A DNA stretch of 64,000 bases, taken from positions 105,100 to 169,099 of the forward strand of contig NZ_BBWQ01000025.1 of assembly GCF_001463885.1 (NCBI RefSeq), given 5' to 3'. The notes under the pieces are model-generated. The model was not told the origin of the DNA, searched no databases, and saw only the letters and a list, made by a program, of their open reading frames with translations. Shown here in pieces: positions 1-8,151 of the stretch (within the stretch, counting starts at the first letter, position 1; each line of letters opens with the position of its first letter). The position numbers were made by a program, and so were the translations under genes. The stretch comes from Aureimonas altamirensis. GTDB lineage: Bacteria; Pseudomonadota; Alphaproteobacteria; Rhizobiales; Rhizobiaceae.

Positions 1-298
1 CGGCGACAAGGCCGCGCTGAAAAGCCTGACGCGCGTCAGCCTTGCCGATATGCAGCCGGCTGCGCTGGGCGGCGATCTTCCGGTCGTTCGCAAGGAGCTT
101 GTCCGCGACTTCATCCCCGACCTCAAGTCACAGACCAACGGATACGTGGTGGACAAGGTCGAGGGGTTCGCCATCGACGCCGAAGGCTTCGGCTTCGTGG
201 TCACCGACAATGACGGGGTCGACGACTCCTCCGGCGAGACGCTCTTCTTCGGGATCGGCCGCATGGACGAGCAGTCGGCCGCCCTGTCCGCCCAATAA
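1..298 (+). CDS. Phytase-like esterase family protein, C-terminal end (5' part outside window)
   Basis: The frame is open from the window edge and ends at a TAA, so only about 98 C-terminal residues are visible. They carry the stretch FVVTDNDGVDDSSGET followed by LFFGIG, which matches the end of the family called esterase-like activity of phytase (a beta-propeller fold, usually exported). The substrate is not known for this family. The start and any signal peptide lie outside the window. The next gene on the same strand begins 71 bp later. The family call rests on a short stretch. Confidence 0.7.
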   Translation, partial: GDKAALKSLTRVSLADMQPAALGGDLPVVRKELVRDFIPDLKSQTNGYVVDKVEGFAIDAEGFGFVVTDNDGVDDSSGETLFFGIGRMDEQSAALSAQ

Positions 299-369
299 GG
301 CCTATGCCCCGGCGAGGCCCCGCAGTATAGAGGCAGGACACGCTTCAAACTGTCGGACGTCGCCGGGAT

Positions 370-1119
370 ATGCTGCAGCCAGCCTTCCACATCCGAAGCT
401 ACGGGCTTTGCCACCCGCCGGAGCGGCACGACTTCGCACAGTTCGTGCTGCCATTGCGCGGCAGCTTCGAGATGGAGATCGGCGGACGCACCAATCGTGT
501 GTCTCCCATGCGCGCCGCCTTCGTGGAAGAAGGCGTATCTCATTGTCAGGAGGCTGCCGGGGCAAACCGGTCGTTGATCGTCGATGTCGACATGACGCTG
601 CTGCCGGCCTGCCAGATAGACCGGCTTCGCCTTCGTCCCTTTCCAGCCATATCGCGTATGTCGGCACGGCTGGTCGAATACATGGCGCTGGCGACAGCCG
701 GTACGCCCGATGGGGCAGCCCCCGGGGCGCAGCCGTGGCTGGCACTTCTGGTAGACAATCTTGCAGACACCAGACCCACGTCCCGCGACGCCTTCGACGC
801 CATGCTGGCCGCGGTCGAGACGCGCCCGCAGGACCGATGGACGACGCGCTCGATGGCGCAGGCCGCCGGAATGAGCGTCAGCCGCCTGCACGACCGGTTC
901 CGCACGACGATGGACACCACCCCGCACGCCTTTCTGGACGCCGCGCGCCTGCGGCTGGCCGGCGATCTTCTGGCCACCGGAACATTGCCGCTGGCGGAAA
1001 TTGCCCTGGCTGCCGGCTATGGCGACCAAAGCGCCCTGTCGCGCGCCATGCGCCGTGCGCTGGATACGACGCCGGCCGCCTATCGCCGGGCCATGCGAGA
1101 AAACGCCGCTTCGTCGTAG
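370..1119 (+). CDS. AraC/XylS-family transcriptional regulator
   Basis: DNA-binding regulator of 249 aa. Residues about 1-90 look like a cupin-type effector domain (HDFAQFVLPLRG near the start). Residues about 155-245 are the double helix-turn-helix of the AraC family: the first unit lies around MAQAAGMSVSRLHDRF, the second around IALAAGYGDQSALSRAM, and it closes with the usual TTPAAYRR. It is a little shorter than the usual 280-300 aa. It sits between the phytase-like gene and a haloacid dehalogenase gene (72 bp downstream), all on the same strand, so it may control the dehalogenase. The ligand cannot be told from the sequence. Confidence 0.88.
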   Translation: MLQPAFHIRSYGLCHPPERHDFAQFVLPLRGSFEMEIGGRTNRVSPMRAAFVEEGVSHCQEAAGANRSLIVDVDMTLLPACQIDRLRLRPFPAISRMSARLVEYMALATAGTPDGAAPGAQPWLALLVDNLADTRPTSRDAFDAMLAAVETRPQDRWTTRSMAQAAGMSVSRLHDRFRTTMDTTPHAFLDAARLRLAGDLLATGTLPLAEIALAAGYGDQSALSRAMRRALDTTPAAYRRAMRENAASS

Positions 1120-1191
1120 AAATCGCCAATCCGGGGTCGGAAAAACCAGCTATCGAGGGTCACGATCCATTCAAGACGGCGCGGACGCACG

Positions 1192-1911
1192 ATGAAACTG
1201 AACGACTTCGACACGCTGACCTTCGATTGCTACGGCACGCTCATCGATTGGGAAAGCGGCATGGTGGAAGGCTTGCGCAGCCTGACCGGGCGTCTGCAGA
1301 ACAGCCTGTCCCGCGATCAGATCCTGCAGGCGCATGCCCGGCACGAATCTGCCCAGCAGGCGTGGACGCCCGCGCGCCCCTACCGGGAGCTTCTGGCCAT
1401 CGTCTACAAACGCCTTGCGGAAGAATGGGGGATCGAGGCGTCGTTGGCCGATTGCGAGGCCTATGGCGACAGCGTCAAGGATTGGCCGACCTTCCCGGAT
1501 TCAGCAGAAGCCCTGGCTTACCTCAAGTCGCATTATCGCCTGGTGATCCTGTCCAATGTGGACAATCGTTCCTTTGCGCACAGCCAACGCAAACTCGGCG
1601 TCGCCTTCGATGCCGTCTATACGGCCGAAGACATCGGCTCGTACAAGCCAGCCGCCCGAAACTTCGACTATATGCTGGAAAACCTCGGGGGCCTGGGCGT
1701 GGAGAAAGGCCGTATCCTGCATACGGCGGAAAGCCTCTTCCACGACCATCGGCCTGCCAATGCCATGGGCCTGAAGAGTTGCTGGATCTACCGCCGGCAT
1801 GCGCAATCGGGCTTCGGCGCGACGATGGACCCCGGCGTCATGCCGCATGTCGATTTTCGCTTCGACAGCATGGCAGACCTGGCTGCCGCCCATCACGCCG
1901 AAACGCGCTAG
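1192..1911 (+). CDS. Haloacid dehalogenase type II (HAD superfamily hydrolase)
   Basis: Cytosolic HAD-superfamily hydrolase of 239 aa. Motif I is FDCYGTLIDWESG with the nucleophile Asp12, motif II is VILSNVDN near residue 120, and the Lys motif is YKPAARNFDYML. The stretch HTAESLFHDHRPAN is typical of the type II haloacid dehalogenase group, which removes halide from short 2-haloacids by an aspartyl-ester mechanism. Many members of this group have no tested substrate, so the specific activity is an inference. Its TAG stop directly abuts the stop codon of the next gene, which is read from the opposite strand. Confidence 0.85.
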   Translation: MKLNDFDTLTFDCYGTLIDWESGMVEGLRSLTGRLQNSLSRDQILQAHARHESAQQAWTPARPYRELLAIVYKRLAEEWGIEASLADCEAYGDSVKDWPTFPDSAEALAYLKSHYRLVILSNVDNRSFAHSQRKLGVAFDAVYTAEDIGSYKPAARNFDYMLENLGGLGVEKGRILHTAESLFHDHRPANAMGLKSCWIYRRHAQSGFGATMDPGVMPHVDFRFDSMADLAAAHHAETR

Positions 1912-2106
1912 CTATTCTCCCCCAAGCGCCTTGCGACGCCGGTGCAGTTCGTCGAGCGTCTCTTGCTGCTCTTCCAGCCGTCGGGCGATGTTTTCCTCGT
2001 TAGCGGCGCCGGAGGCCGCTGCCGCCGCTTCCGTCAGGTCGCGCATATTGGCTTCCACCATCTGGATTTCGCTGTCCAGGGCCGCAAGCTCGTCCGTTTC
2101 ACTCAT
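1912..2106 (-). CDS. Small coiled-coil protein, function unknown
   Basis: A 64-aa acidic protein beginning MSETDELAALDSE. It has no membrane segment or signal peptide. Residues about 8-60 are rich in Glu, Leu, Ala and Arg with heptad-like spacing (ARRLEEQQETLDELHRRR), which suggests a single coiled coil. This ATG was chosen over a longer frame because the AGGTCTCC-side region reads GGAGACCT just upstream on the coding strand and because the upstream extension is Arg/Pro-rich shadow sequence. It lies 64 bp downstream of the thiolase gene on the same strand and could share its transcript. I do not recognise the family. Confidence 0.65.
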   Translation of the reverse strand: MSETDELAALDSEIQMVEANMRDLTEAAAAASGAANEENIARRLEEQQETLDELHRRRKALGGE

Positions 2107-2170
2107 CGATAGGTCTCCGTTCTGAGAGTCCTTGAAGATGTGGGTCGGCGCCGGCCAAGGGCAATGCGCG

Positions 2171-3370
2171 TCAGGCCGGCGGGCACTCCACCGCGATGGC
2201 GGTTGCCTCGCCACCGCCGATGCAGAGCGAGGCGATACCACGCCGAAGGCCCCTCGCCCGAAGAGCGTGGACCAGCGTCACGATCAGGCGTGCTCCCGTC
2301 GCGCCGATCGGATGGCCAAGCGCACAGGCGCCGCCATTGACGTTCAGCCGCTCGCGCGGGATCGACAGTTCGCGCGCGGCCGCCATGGCGACCAGCGCGA
2401 ACGCCTCGTTGATCTCGAACAGATCGACATCGTCGACGCGCCAGTCCAGCCGGTCGAGCAGCCTGGCGATCGCCGGGATAGGCGCCGTCGCGTACCATGC
2501 CGGCTCCTGGGCATGGGTGGTGTGGCCAAGTATCGTTGCCAGCACGGGCAGGCCGTGCGCGCGTGCATGGGCCGAGGTGGTCAGAAGCAGCGCAGCAGCG
2601 CCATCCGCGTTCACCGAGGCGCTTGCCGCCGTGATCGTGCCATCGGGCCTGAAAGCCGGCTTCAGGCCGGGAATACGCTCCGGCTGCACCTTCATCGGAT
2701 GTTCGTCCGTATCCACGACGGTTTCGCCGCCCTTGCCCGATACGGTCAGCGGCGCGATTTCGGCCGCGAAGGCGCCGTCGGCCGCCGCAGAACGGGCACG
2801 CGTCAGGGTTTCCATGGCGAAGGCGTCCTGGTCGGCCCGCGAAAACTGATACGCGGCGGCAACCGCCTCGCCGAAATCGCCCATCGGACGCCCTCTCTCA
2901 TAGGCGTCCTCGAGACCGTCCAGCATCATGTGATCGAACACCGTATCGTGACCGACGCGGTAGCCGTTGCGGGCGCGCTTCAACAGATAGGGAGCATTGG
3001 ACATCGACTCCATGCCGCCGCTCACCACCACCGACGCCGACCCGGCGCGGATCAGGTCGTGAGCCAGCATGGTTGCCTTCATTCCCGAGCCGCAGACCTT
3101 GTTGATCGTCGTGGCGGCGACACTGTCGGGCAGCCCGGCGCCGCGCGCGGCCTGCCGCGCAGGAGCCTGGCCCTGGCCGGCCGGCAGGACGCAGCCCATG
3201 AGAACCTCGTCCACCGATGCGCCATCCGGATTTCCTGCCCGCTCCAGGGCCGCCGCAATGACATGGGCGCCGAGCTGCGGCGCCTCGAACGGCGCCAAGG
3301 CACCCGATAGCCGCCCCAGCGGCGTGCGGACGGCAGAGACGATGACGACGGACTGGTCCGATACGGACAT
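2171..3370 (-). CDS. Acetyl-CoA C-acetyltransferase (thiolase)
   Basis: Type II thiolase of 399 aa that condenses two acetyl-CoA to acetoacetyl-CoA, or runs the reverse reaction. The nucleophilic Cys93 sits in NKVCGSGMKATML. The EINEAFAL motif, the NVNGGACALGHPIGATGAR motif with the catalytic His, and the C-terminal CIGGGEATA with the second catalytic Cys are all present. The start MSVSDQSVV was chosen because GGGAGGA lies just upstream; the longer frame adds a Cys/Arg-rich non-thiolase leader. It could serve polyhydroxybutyrate synthesis or fatty-acid/ketone-body use; no pha genes lie in the window. The paired TGC-rich repeats in its promoter region would fit a PHB link. Confidence 0.92.
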   Translation of the reverse strand: MSVSDQSVVIVSAVRTPLGRLSGALAPFEAPQLGAHVIAAALERAGNPDGASVDEVLMGCVLPAGQGQAPARQAARGAGLPDSVAATTINKVCGSGMKATMLAHDLIRAGSASVVVSGGMESMSNAPYLLKRARNGYRVGHDTVFDHMMLDGLEDAYERGRPMGDFGEAVAAAYQFSRADQDAFAMETLTRARSAAADGAFAAEIAPLTVSGKGGETVVDTDEHPMKVQPERIPGLKPAFRPDGTITAASASVNADGAAALLLTTSAHARAHGLPVLATILGHTTHAQEPAWYATAPIPAIARLLDRLDWRVDDVDLFEINEAFALVAMAAARELSIPRERLNVNGGACALGHPIGATGARLIVTLVHALRARGLRRGIASLCIGGGEATAIAVECPPA

Positions 3371-3481
3371 GCTGGTATCCTCCCGGTGACGCGCGCTGTT
3401 AACCGCGCTTGCGACTGGACGTCTTATGCAGCATCTTGCGGTCGCGGAACAACAGCATCGCCCCCATGCGACGGGTCGATG

Positions 3482-3570
3482 CTGCACTGCAAAACAGCGT
3501 AAGGGCGAAATTCACTATGCGCCCGGGTTGCGCACATACATGCACCGATGTATCTATGTCGCACTGCAAA
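3482..3570. promoter_or_regulatory. Paired GCACTGCAAA repeats in the thiolase/RND intergenic region
   Basis: The 276-bp gap between the divergent thiolase and efflux genes holds two identical 10-mers, GCACTGCAAA, at 3484-3493 and 3561-3570 (77 bp apart). The first lies in CTGCACTGCAAAACAGC, which is close to the TGC-rich CTGC-N3-GCAG type of site described for PhaR in PHB-producing alphaproteobacteria. The repeats are seen directly. The PhaR link is an inference supported only by the neighbouring thiolase. Confidence 0.35.
3534..3555. promoter_or_regulatory. AcrR/TtgR-like operator in front of the RND efflux genes
   Basis: An inverted repeat reads ACATACAT, six bases, then ATGTATCT. These are the half-sites and spacing of the AcrR operator upstream of E. 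coli acrAB (ACATACAT-N6-ATGTATGT), with one mismatch. A weak promoter candidate overlaps it: TTGCGC at 3528-3533, 17 bp, then TATCTA at 3551-3556. It lies about 90 bp before the adaptor start codon. No TetR-family gene lies in the window, so the repressor must be encoded elsewhere. Confidence 0.6.
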
Positions 3571-3646
3571 TCAGACGCGTCGACCCATGCCCGGAGTCCG
3601 CGCTGTCGTCCGTGCGGCCCGACGCCGCAACAGCAAAGGCATCCCG

Positions 3647-4903
3647 ATGCGTAAGATGAAGACACTCGTCCTGCTGCCCCTCGTGGCCTCGACACTGCTT
3701 CTGGCGGCCTGCCGGGGCGAAGAGCAGGCCGGTGGCGGGGGTGCTCCGCAGATGCCGCCATCCCAGGTCGGCATCGTGACCACCCAGCGCGAGGCTCTGC
3801 CTGTCGTCTCCGATCTTCCCGGGCGCATCGCCCCGACCCGTATCGCCGAGGTGCGTCCGCGCGTGGGCGGCATCATCGTGCGCCGCGTCTTCGAGCAGGG
3901 CTCCGATGTGGAAGAGGGCCAGCCGCTGTTCGAGATCGACCGCGCGACCTACGAAGTCGAGGTCGAGGCCGCCCGTGCCGCCGTCATGCGCGCCGAGGCC
4001 GTGCTTCTGCAGGCCAACCAGGATGCCGAACGCGCACGCCAGCTCGTCTCGACGCGGACGACCAGCCAGTCGAGCCTGGACACGGCCATCGCCACGCAGA
4101 AGCAGGCCGAAGCCGACCTTGCATCCGCCCGGGCCTCGCTGCGCGGTGCCGAGATCAACCTCGACTACACCACGGTGCGTGCGCCGATCGCCGGCCGGAT
4201 CGGCCGCGCGCTGGTTACCGAGGGCGCCCTCGTCAGCCAGAACAACACCGAGGCGCTTGCCACCATCCAGCAGCTCGACCCGGTCTATGCAGACGTCCAG
4301 CAGCCGGTTACGGAGCTCATCCGCCTGCGCAACGCGCTGGCGCGCGGCGAGCTGGAGCAGATCGAGCCGGACGTCGCCAAGGTCAGCCTGATGCTGGACG
4401 ACGGCTCCAGCTACGGCGAGCCGGGACGACTTCTGTTTTCGGAAGCCACGGTCGATCCGGCAAGCGGCCAGGTGACGCTGCGCAGCGAGTTCCCCAACAG
4501 CGACGGCAACCTCCTGCCGGGCATGTATGTGCGCGTTGCGGTGGAGCAGGGTATCGACCAGGCCGCCATTGCCGTGCCCAGCCAGGCCGTGCAGCGCGAT
4601 ACGGCGGGCCGGGCGCAGCTCTTCGTGCTCGACCCGGACAACAAGGTCATGCTTCGCAACGTCGTCATCGGCCGCGCCATCGGCAACCGTGCGGTCGTTT
4701 CCCAGGGTCTGGAGGCGGGAGAGCGCGTCGTCGTGGACGGGTTCCAGAAGACCGGTCCGGGCGCAACCGTCGAGCCGGTCGAATGGACCGATCCGTCGCA
4801 GGCCCAGCCGGCCGGTGCGGAGGGCGGCGACGCCCAGACACAAACCCCGACCGAGGCTGCGCCGCAAGGCGATGCGGCACCGGCCGGCCAGACGGCCGAA
4901 TAA
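3647..4903 (+). CDS. RND efflux system periplasmic adaptor (AcrA/MexA type lipoprotein)
   Basis: Membrane-fusion protein of 418 aa linking the inner-membrane RND pump to an outer-membrane channel. Residues 1-23 form a lipoprotein signal ending in the lipobox LLAAC. Then come a lipoyl half-motif region (PRVGGIIVRRVFEQGSDV), a coiled-coil hairpin (about residues 100-160), a second lipoyl half (LDYTTVRAPIAGRIG) and beta-barrel/membrane-proximal domains. The last 35 residues are a Gln/Ala/Pro-rich low-complexity tail. The start MRKMKTLVLLP was chosen because it begins the signal peptide. It is followed after 15 bp by the pump gene. No outer-membrane TolC-like gene is next to it. Confidence 0.93.
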   Translation: MRKMKTLVLLPLVASTLLLAACRGEEQAGGGGAPQMPPSQVGIVTTQREALPVVSDLPGRIAPTRIAEVRPRVGGIIVRRVFEQGSDVEEGQPLFEIDRATYEVEVEAARAAVMRAEAVLLQANQDAERARQLVSTRTTSQSSLDTAIATQKQAEADLASARASLRGAEINLDYTTVRAPIAGRIGRALVTEGALVSQNNTEALATIQQLDPVYADVQQPVTELIRLRNALARGELEQIEPDVAKVSLMLDDGSSYGEPGRLLFSEATVDPASGQVTLRSEFPNSDGNLLPGMYVRVAVEQGIDQAAIAVPSQAVQRDTAGRAQLFVLDPDNKVMLRNVVIGRAIGNRAVVSQGLEAGERVVVDGFQKTGPGATVEPVEWTDPSQAQPAGAEGGDAQTQTPTEAAPQGDAAPAGQTAE

Positions 4904-4918
4904 GGGACCGACAGCCAG

Positions 4919-7900
4919 ATGCCTCGTTTTTTCATCGACCGACCCATCTTTGCCTGGGTGGTCGCGATCTTCATCGTACTGGCCGGCGTGATCTCGATCC
5001 CGAACCTGCCGATCTCCCAGTACCCGAATGTCGCGCCACCGCAGCTGACCATCTCGACGAACTATCCCGGCGCGTCGCCGGAAGACCTTTATCTGCAGGT
5101 CACCAAGCCCATCGAGGAAGAGCTGAACGGCGTTCCGGGCCTCATCTACTTCGAATCGACGAGTGACGCGAGCGGCCGGGTCGAGATCACCGTCACCTTC
5201 GAATCCGGCACCAACATCGCCCAGGCGGTCGTCGATACGCAGAACCGGATCAAGCGCGTGGAAGCGTCGCTGCCGTCCGTCGTGATGCAGCAGGGCCTCC
5301 AGGTCGAGGAGGCGGGCTCGAGCTTCCTGATGGTCGTCTCGCTGATCGCCGACGAGAATTCCGATCTCGACGCCGTCGGACTGGGCGATTATCTCAGCCG
5401 CAACGTCATCAACGAAATCCGCCGCGTGCCCGGCATCGGCCGCGCCCAGCTGTTCGCCTCCGAGCGGGCCATGCGCATCTGGCTCGATCCCGACAAGCTG
5501 ATCGGGTTGAACCTCTCGGTTTCCGACGTCACCGCGGCCATCCAGTCCCAGAATGCGCAGGTTGCCGCAGGCTCCATCGGCGCGCAGCCGAACCCGGTCA
5601 GCCAGCAGACCACCGCGACCATCCTGGTGCGGGGCCAGCTATCGACCCCCGATGAGTTCGGGGCCATCGTTCTGCGCTCCAACGAAGACGGATCGCTGGT
5701 CCGTCTCCGCGACGTGGCCGACGTCGAGATCGACGCCGAATCCTATGCCTTCACCACCTTCCTGAACGGTCAGCCCAGCGCCGCGATCGGCGTCCAGCTT
5801 TCGCCCACCGGTAATGCGCTGGCTGCGGCGGAGGGCGTCGAAGCGGTGATGGCGCGGCTGCAGCCGCTGTTCCCGCAGGGGGTCACCTACGACATCCCGT
5901 ACAACACCGCGCCTTTCGTCGAAGCATCGATCGAGAAGGTCGTGCACACGCTGATCGAAGCCATCGTGCTCGTCTTCGTGGTGATGTTCATCTTCCTGCA
6001 GAACTTCCGCTACACGATCATTCCGACGCTCGTCGTTCCGGTTGCCCTGTCGGGCACGCTGGCGGTCATGCTGGCGGCGGGCTTTTCGATCAACGTCCTC
6101 ACCATGTTCGCCATGGTGCTCGCCATCGGCATCCTCGTCGACGACGCGATCGTGGTGGTCGAGAACGTCGAACGCATCATGTCCGAGGAAGGGTTGCCGC
6201 CGCTGGAGGCCACCCGCAAGGCGATGTCACAGATCACCGGCGCCATCGTGGGCATCACGCTCGTTCTGGCCTCGGTGTTCGTGCCCCTCGCCTTCTTCCC
6301 CGGGTCGGTCGGCGTCATCTATCGGCAATTCTCGCTGACGATGGTGACGTCCATCCTGTTCTCGGCGTTGATGGCCCTGTCGCTGACGCCGGCCCTCTGC
6401 GCCACCTTCCTGAAGCCCGTAAAGGCCGGTCACAACCATGCCAAGGGCGGCGTCTTCGGCTGGTTCAACCGAGGCTTCGACAAGACGTCGCGGGGCTACA
6501 GCAATATCGTCGGACGCTCGGTGCGCAAGGCCGGTCGCCTGATGCTGATCTACATCGCGCTCCTGGCGGGCCTTGGCTACTTCTACGTCCAGATCCCCAG
6601 CGCCTTCCTGCCCCAGGAAGACCAGGGGTACCTGATCGCCAGCTTCCAGGGCCCCGCCGGCGCAACGTCCAACCGCATGCGGGAAGTGACGCGGCAGAGC
6701 GAGGAGTTCATCCTTGCCAACCCGGCCGTCGACAAGATGATCACCATCCAGGGCTTCTCCTTCTCGGGTACAGGGCAGAATGCCGGCCTCGCCTTCATCA
6801 CGCTGAAGGACTGGTCGGAGCGGACGGGCGAAGGTCAGAGCGCGGGCGAGCTCGGAGGCGCGTTTACCATGCGTCTCCTGCAGTTCCGCGATGCCATCGC
6901 CTTTGCCCTTTCGCCACCGCCCATCCAGGGTCTCGGCAATGCGGGCGGCTTCGAGTTCCGCCTTCAGGACAGGGGAGGCCAGAGCCCGGAGGCGCTTGCC
7001 GCCGCGCGCGACCAGTTGCTGGGAGCGGCCTCGCAAAGCCCCATCCTGACGGATGTGCGCTTCGACGGCCTGCCGGATGGGCCGCAGCTGATCATCAACA
7101 TCGACCGCGAAAAGGCGAACACGTTCGGCATCACCTTTGCCGACATCAACAACACCATCTCCACAAGCCTCGGCTCCAACTACGTCAACGACTTCCCCAA
7201 CAATGGCCGAATGCAGCGCGTCATCGTGCAGGCGGACGAAAGGGCGCGCATGGATGCCGAGCAGGTGCTCCAGCTCAACGTGCGCAACGCCCAGGGCGGC
7301 ATGGTGCCGCTGTCGGCGGTGGCCACGGTGGACTGGACGGTCGGCACATCGCAGTTGATCGGTTACAACGGCTATCCTTCGGCCCGCATCACCGGTTCGG
7401 CAGCGCCCGGCTTCTCCAGCGGCGAGGCGATCGCCGAAATGGAGCGGCTGGCCGGAGACCTGCCCCAGGGCTTCGCCTTCGAATGGACGGGCCAATCCCT
7501 GCAGGAGATCGCGTCCGGCTCGCAGGCGCCGATCCTGATCGGCATGGCCATGCTGTTCGTGTTCCTGTGCCTTGCGGCACTCTATGAAAGCTGGTCCATC
7601 CCGTTCGCGGTGATGCTCGTCGTGCCGCTGGGCATTATCGGCTGCGTCGTCGCCGTGCTGCTGCGCGGCCTGGAGAACGATGTCTACTTCACGGTCGGCA
7701 TCATCACGATCATCGGACTATCGGCCAAGAACGCCATCCTGATCGTGGAGTTCGCCAAGGATCTTAGAGCCGAAGGCAAGGGCCTGATCGAGGCGACCAT
7801 CGAGGCAGCGCACCTGCGGTTCCGGCCGATCCTGATGACCTCGCTGGCCTTCACCATGGGCGTCATCCCCATGGCGATCGCCACCGGCGCCAGCGCGGCC

Positions 7901-8059
7901 AGCCAGAACGCCATCGGCACGGCCGTCATCGGCGGCATGATTTCGGCCACCGTTCTGGCCGTGTTCTTCGTGCCGATCTTCTTCGTCTTCGTCATGCGTA
8001 CCTTCTCGCGCGACAAGCCCAAGAAGGACGAGACGCCGGCACCGGTACAGGGCGCCTGA
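4919..8059 (+). CDS. RND efflux pump permease, HAE1 family (AcrB/MexB type)
   Basis: Inner-membrane proton-driven exporter of 1046 aa, the usual length. It starts with MPRFFIDRPIFAWVVAIF, the classic first transmembrane helix. The proton-relay pair Asp408-Asp409 is intact in AIGILVDDAIVVVENVE on TM4, matching Asp407/408 of E. coli AcrB. Two large periplasmic loops and a second set of transmembrane helices (after about residue 870, ending VPIFFVFVMRTFSR) are present. It forms an operon with the adaptor and ends in a strong terminator. Likely substrates are hydrophobic drugs or bile-type compounds, which cannot be read from the sequence. Confidence 0.96.
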   Translation: MPRFFIDRPIFAWVVAIFIVLAGVISIPNLPISQYPNVAPPQLTISTNYPGASPEDLYLQVTKPIEEELNGVPGLIYFESTSDASGRVEITVTFESGTNIAQAVVDTQNRIKRVEASLPSVVMQQGLQVEEAGSSFLMVVSLIADENSDLDAVGLGDYLSRNVINEIRRVPGIGRAQLFASERAMRIWLDPDKLIGLNLSVSDVTAAIQSQNAQVAAGSIGAQPNPVSQQTTATILVRGQLSTPDEFGAIVLRSNEDGSLVRLRDVADVEIDAESYAFTTFLNGQPSAAIGVQLSPTGNALAAAEGVEAVMARLQPLFPQGVTYDIPYNTAPFVEASIEKVVHTLIEAIVLVFVVMFIFLQNFRYTIIPTLVVPVALSGTLAVMLAAGFSINVLTMFAMVLAIGILVDDAIVVVENVERIMSEEGLPPLEATRKAMSQITGAIVGITLVLASVFVPLAFFPGSVGVIYRQFSLTMVTSILFSALMALSLTPALCATFLKPVKAGHNHAKGGVFGWFNRGFDKTSRGYSNIVGRSVRKAGRLMLIYIALLAGLGYFYVQIPSAFLPQEDQGYLIASFQGPAGATSNRMREVTRQSEEFILANPAVDKMITIQGFSFSGTGQNAGLAFITLKDWSERTGEGQSAGELGGAFTMRLLQFRDAIAFALSPPPIQGLGNAGGFEFRLQDRGGQSPEALAAARDQLLGAASQSPILTDVRFDGLPDGPQLIINIDREKANTFGITFADINNTISTSLGSNYVNDFPNNGRMQRVIVQADERARMDAEQVLQLNVRNAQGGMVPLSAVATVDWTVGTSQLIGYNGYPSARITGSAAPGFSSGEAIAEMERLAGDLPQGFAFEWTGQSLQEIASGSQAPILIGMAMLFVFLCLAALYESWSIPFAVMLVVPLGIIGCVVAVLLRGLENDVYFTVGIITIIGLSAKNAILIVEFAKDLRAEGKGLIEATIEAAHLRFRPILMTSLAFTMGVIPMAIATGASAASQNAIGTAVIGGMISATVLAVFFVPIFFVFVMRTFSRDKPKKDETPAPVQGA

Positions 8060-8093
8060 CGGACGCCTTCACAGGTACCCGTGCCCAAACGAA

Positions 8094-8128
8094 AAGAGGC
8101 CGCCCGGCATGACGCCGGGCGGCCTCTT
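8094..8128. terminator. Bidirectional intrinsic terminator between RND pump and acs
   Basis: A perfect 15-bp stem (arms 8094-8108 and 8114-8128) with a 5-base loop. It is followed by a T-rich stretch on the + strand and by TTTT when read on the - strand. It sits between two convergent genes and can end both. Confidence 0.9.
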
Positions 8129-8151
8129 CTGTTTTCTGTTGCCGAAGGCGC

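Noticed and set aside
42..2003. A 653-codon open frame at the window start
   Set aside because: It runs out of frame through the phytase-like, AraC and dehalogenase genes and is Arg/Pro/Ser-rich without any domain; it is a shadow of GC-rich coding sequence.
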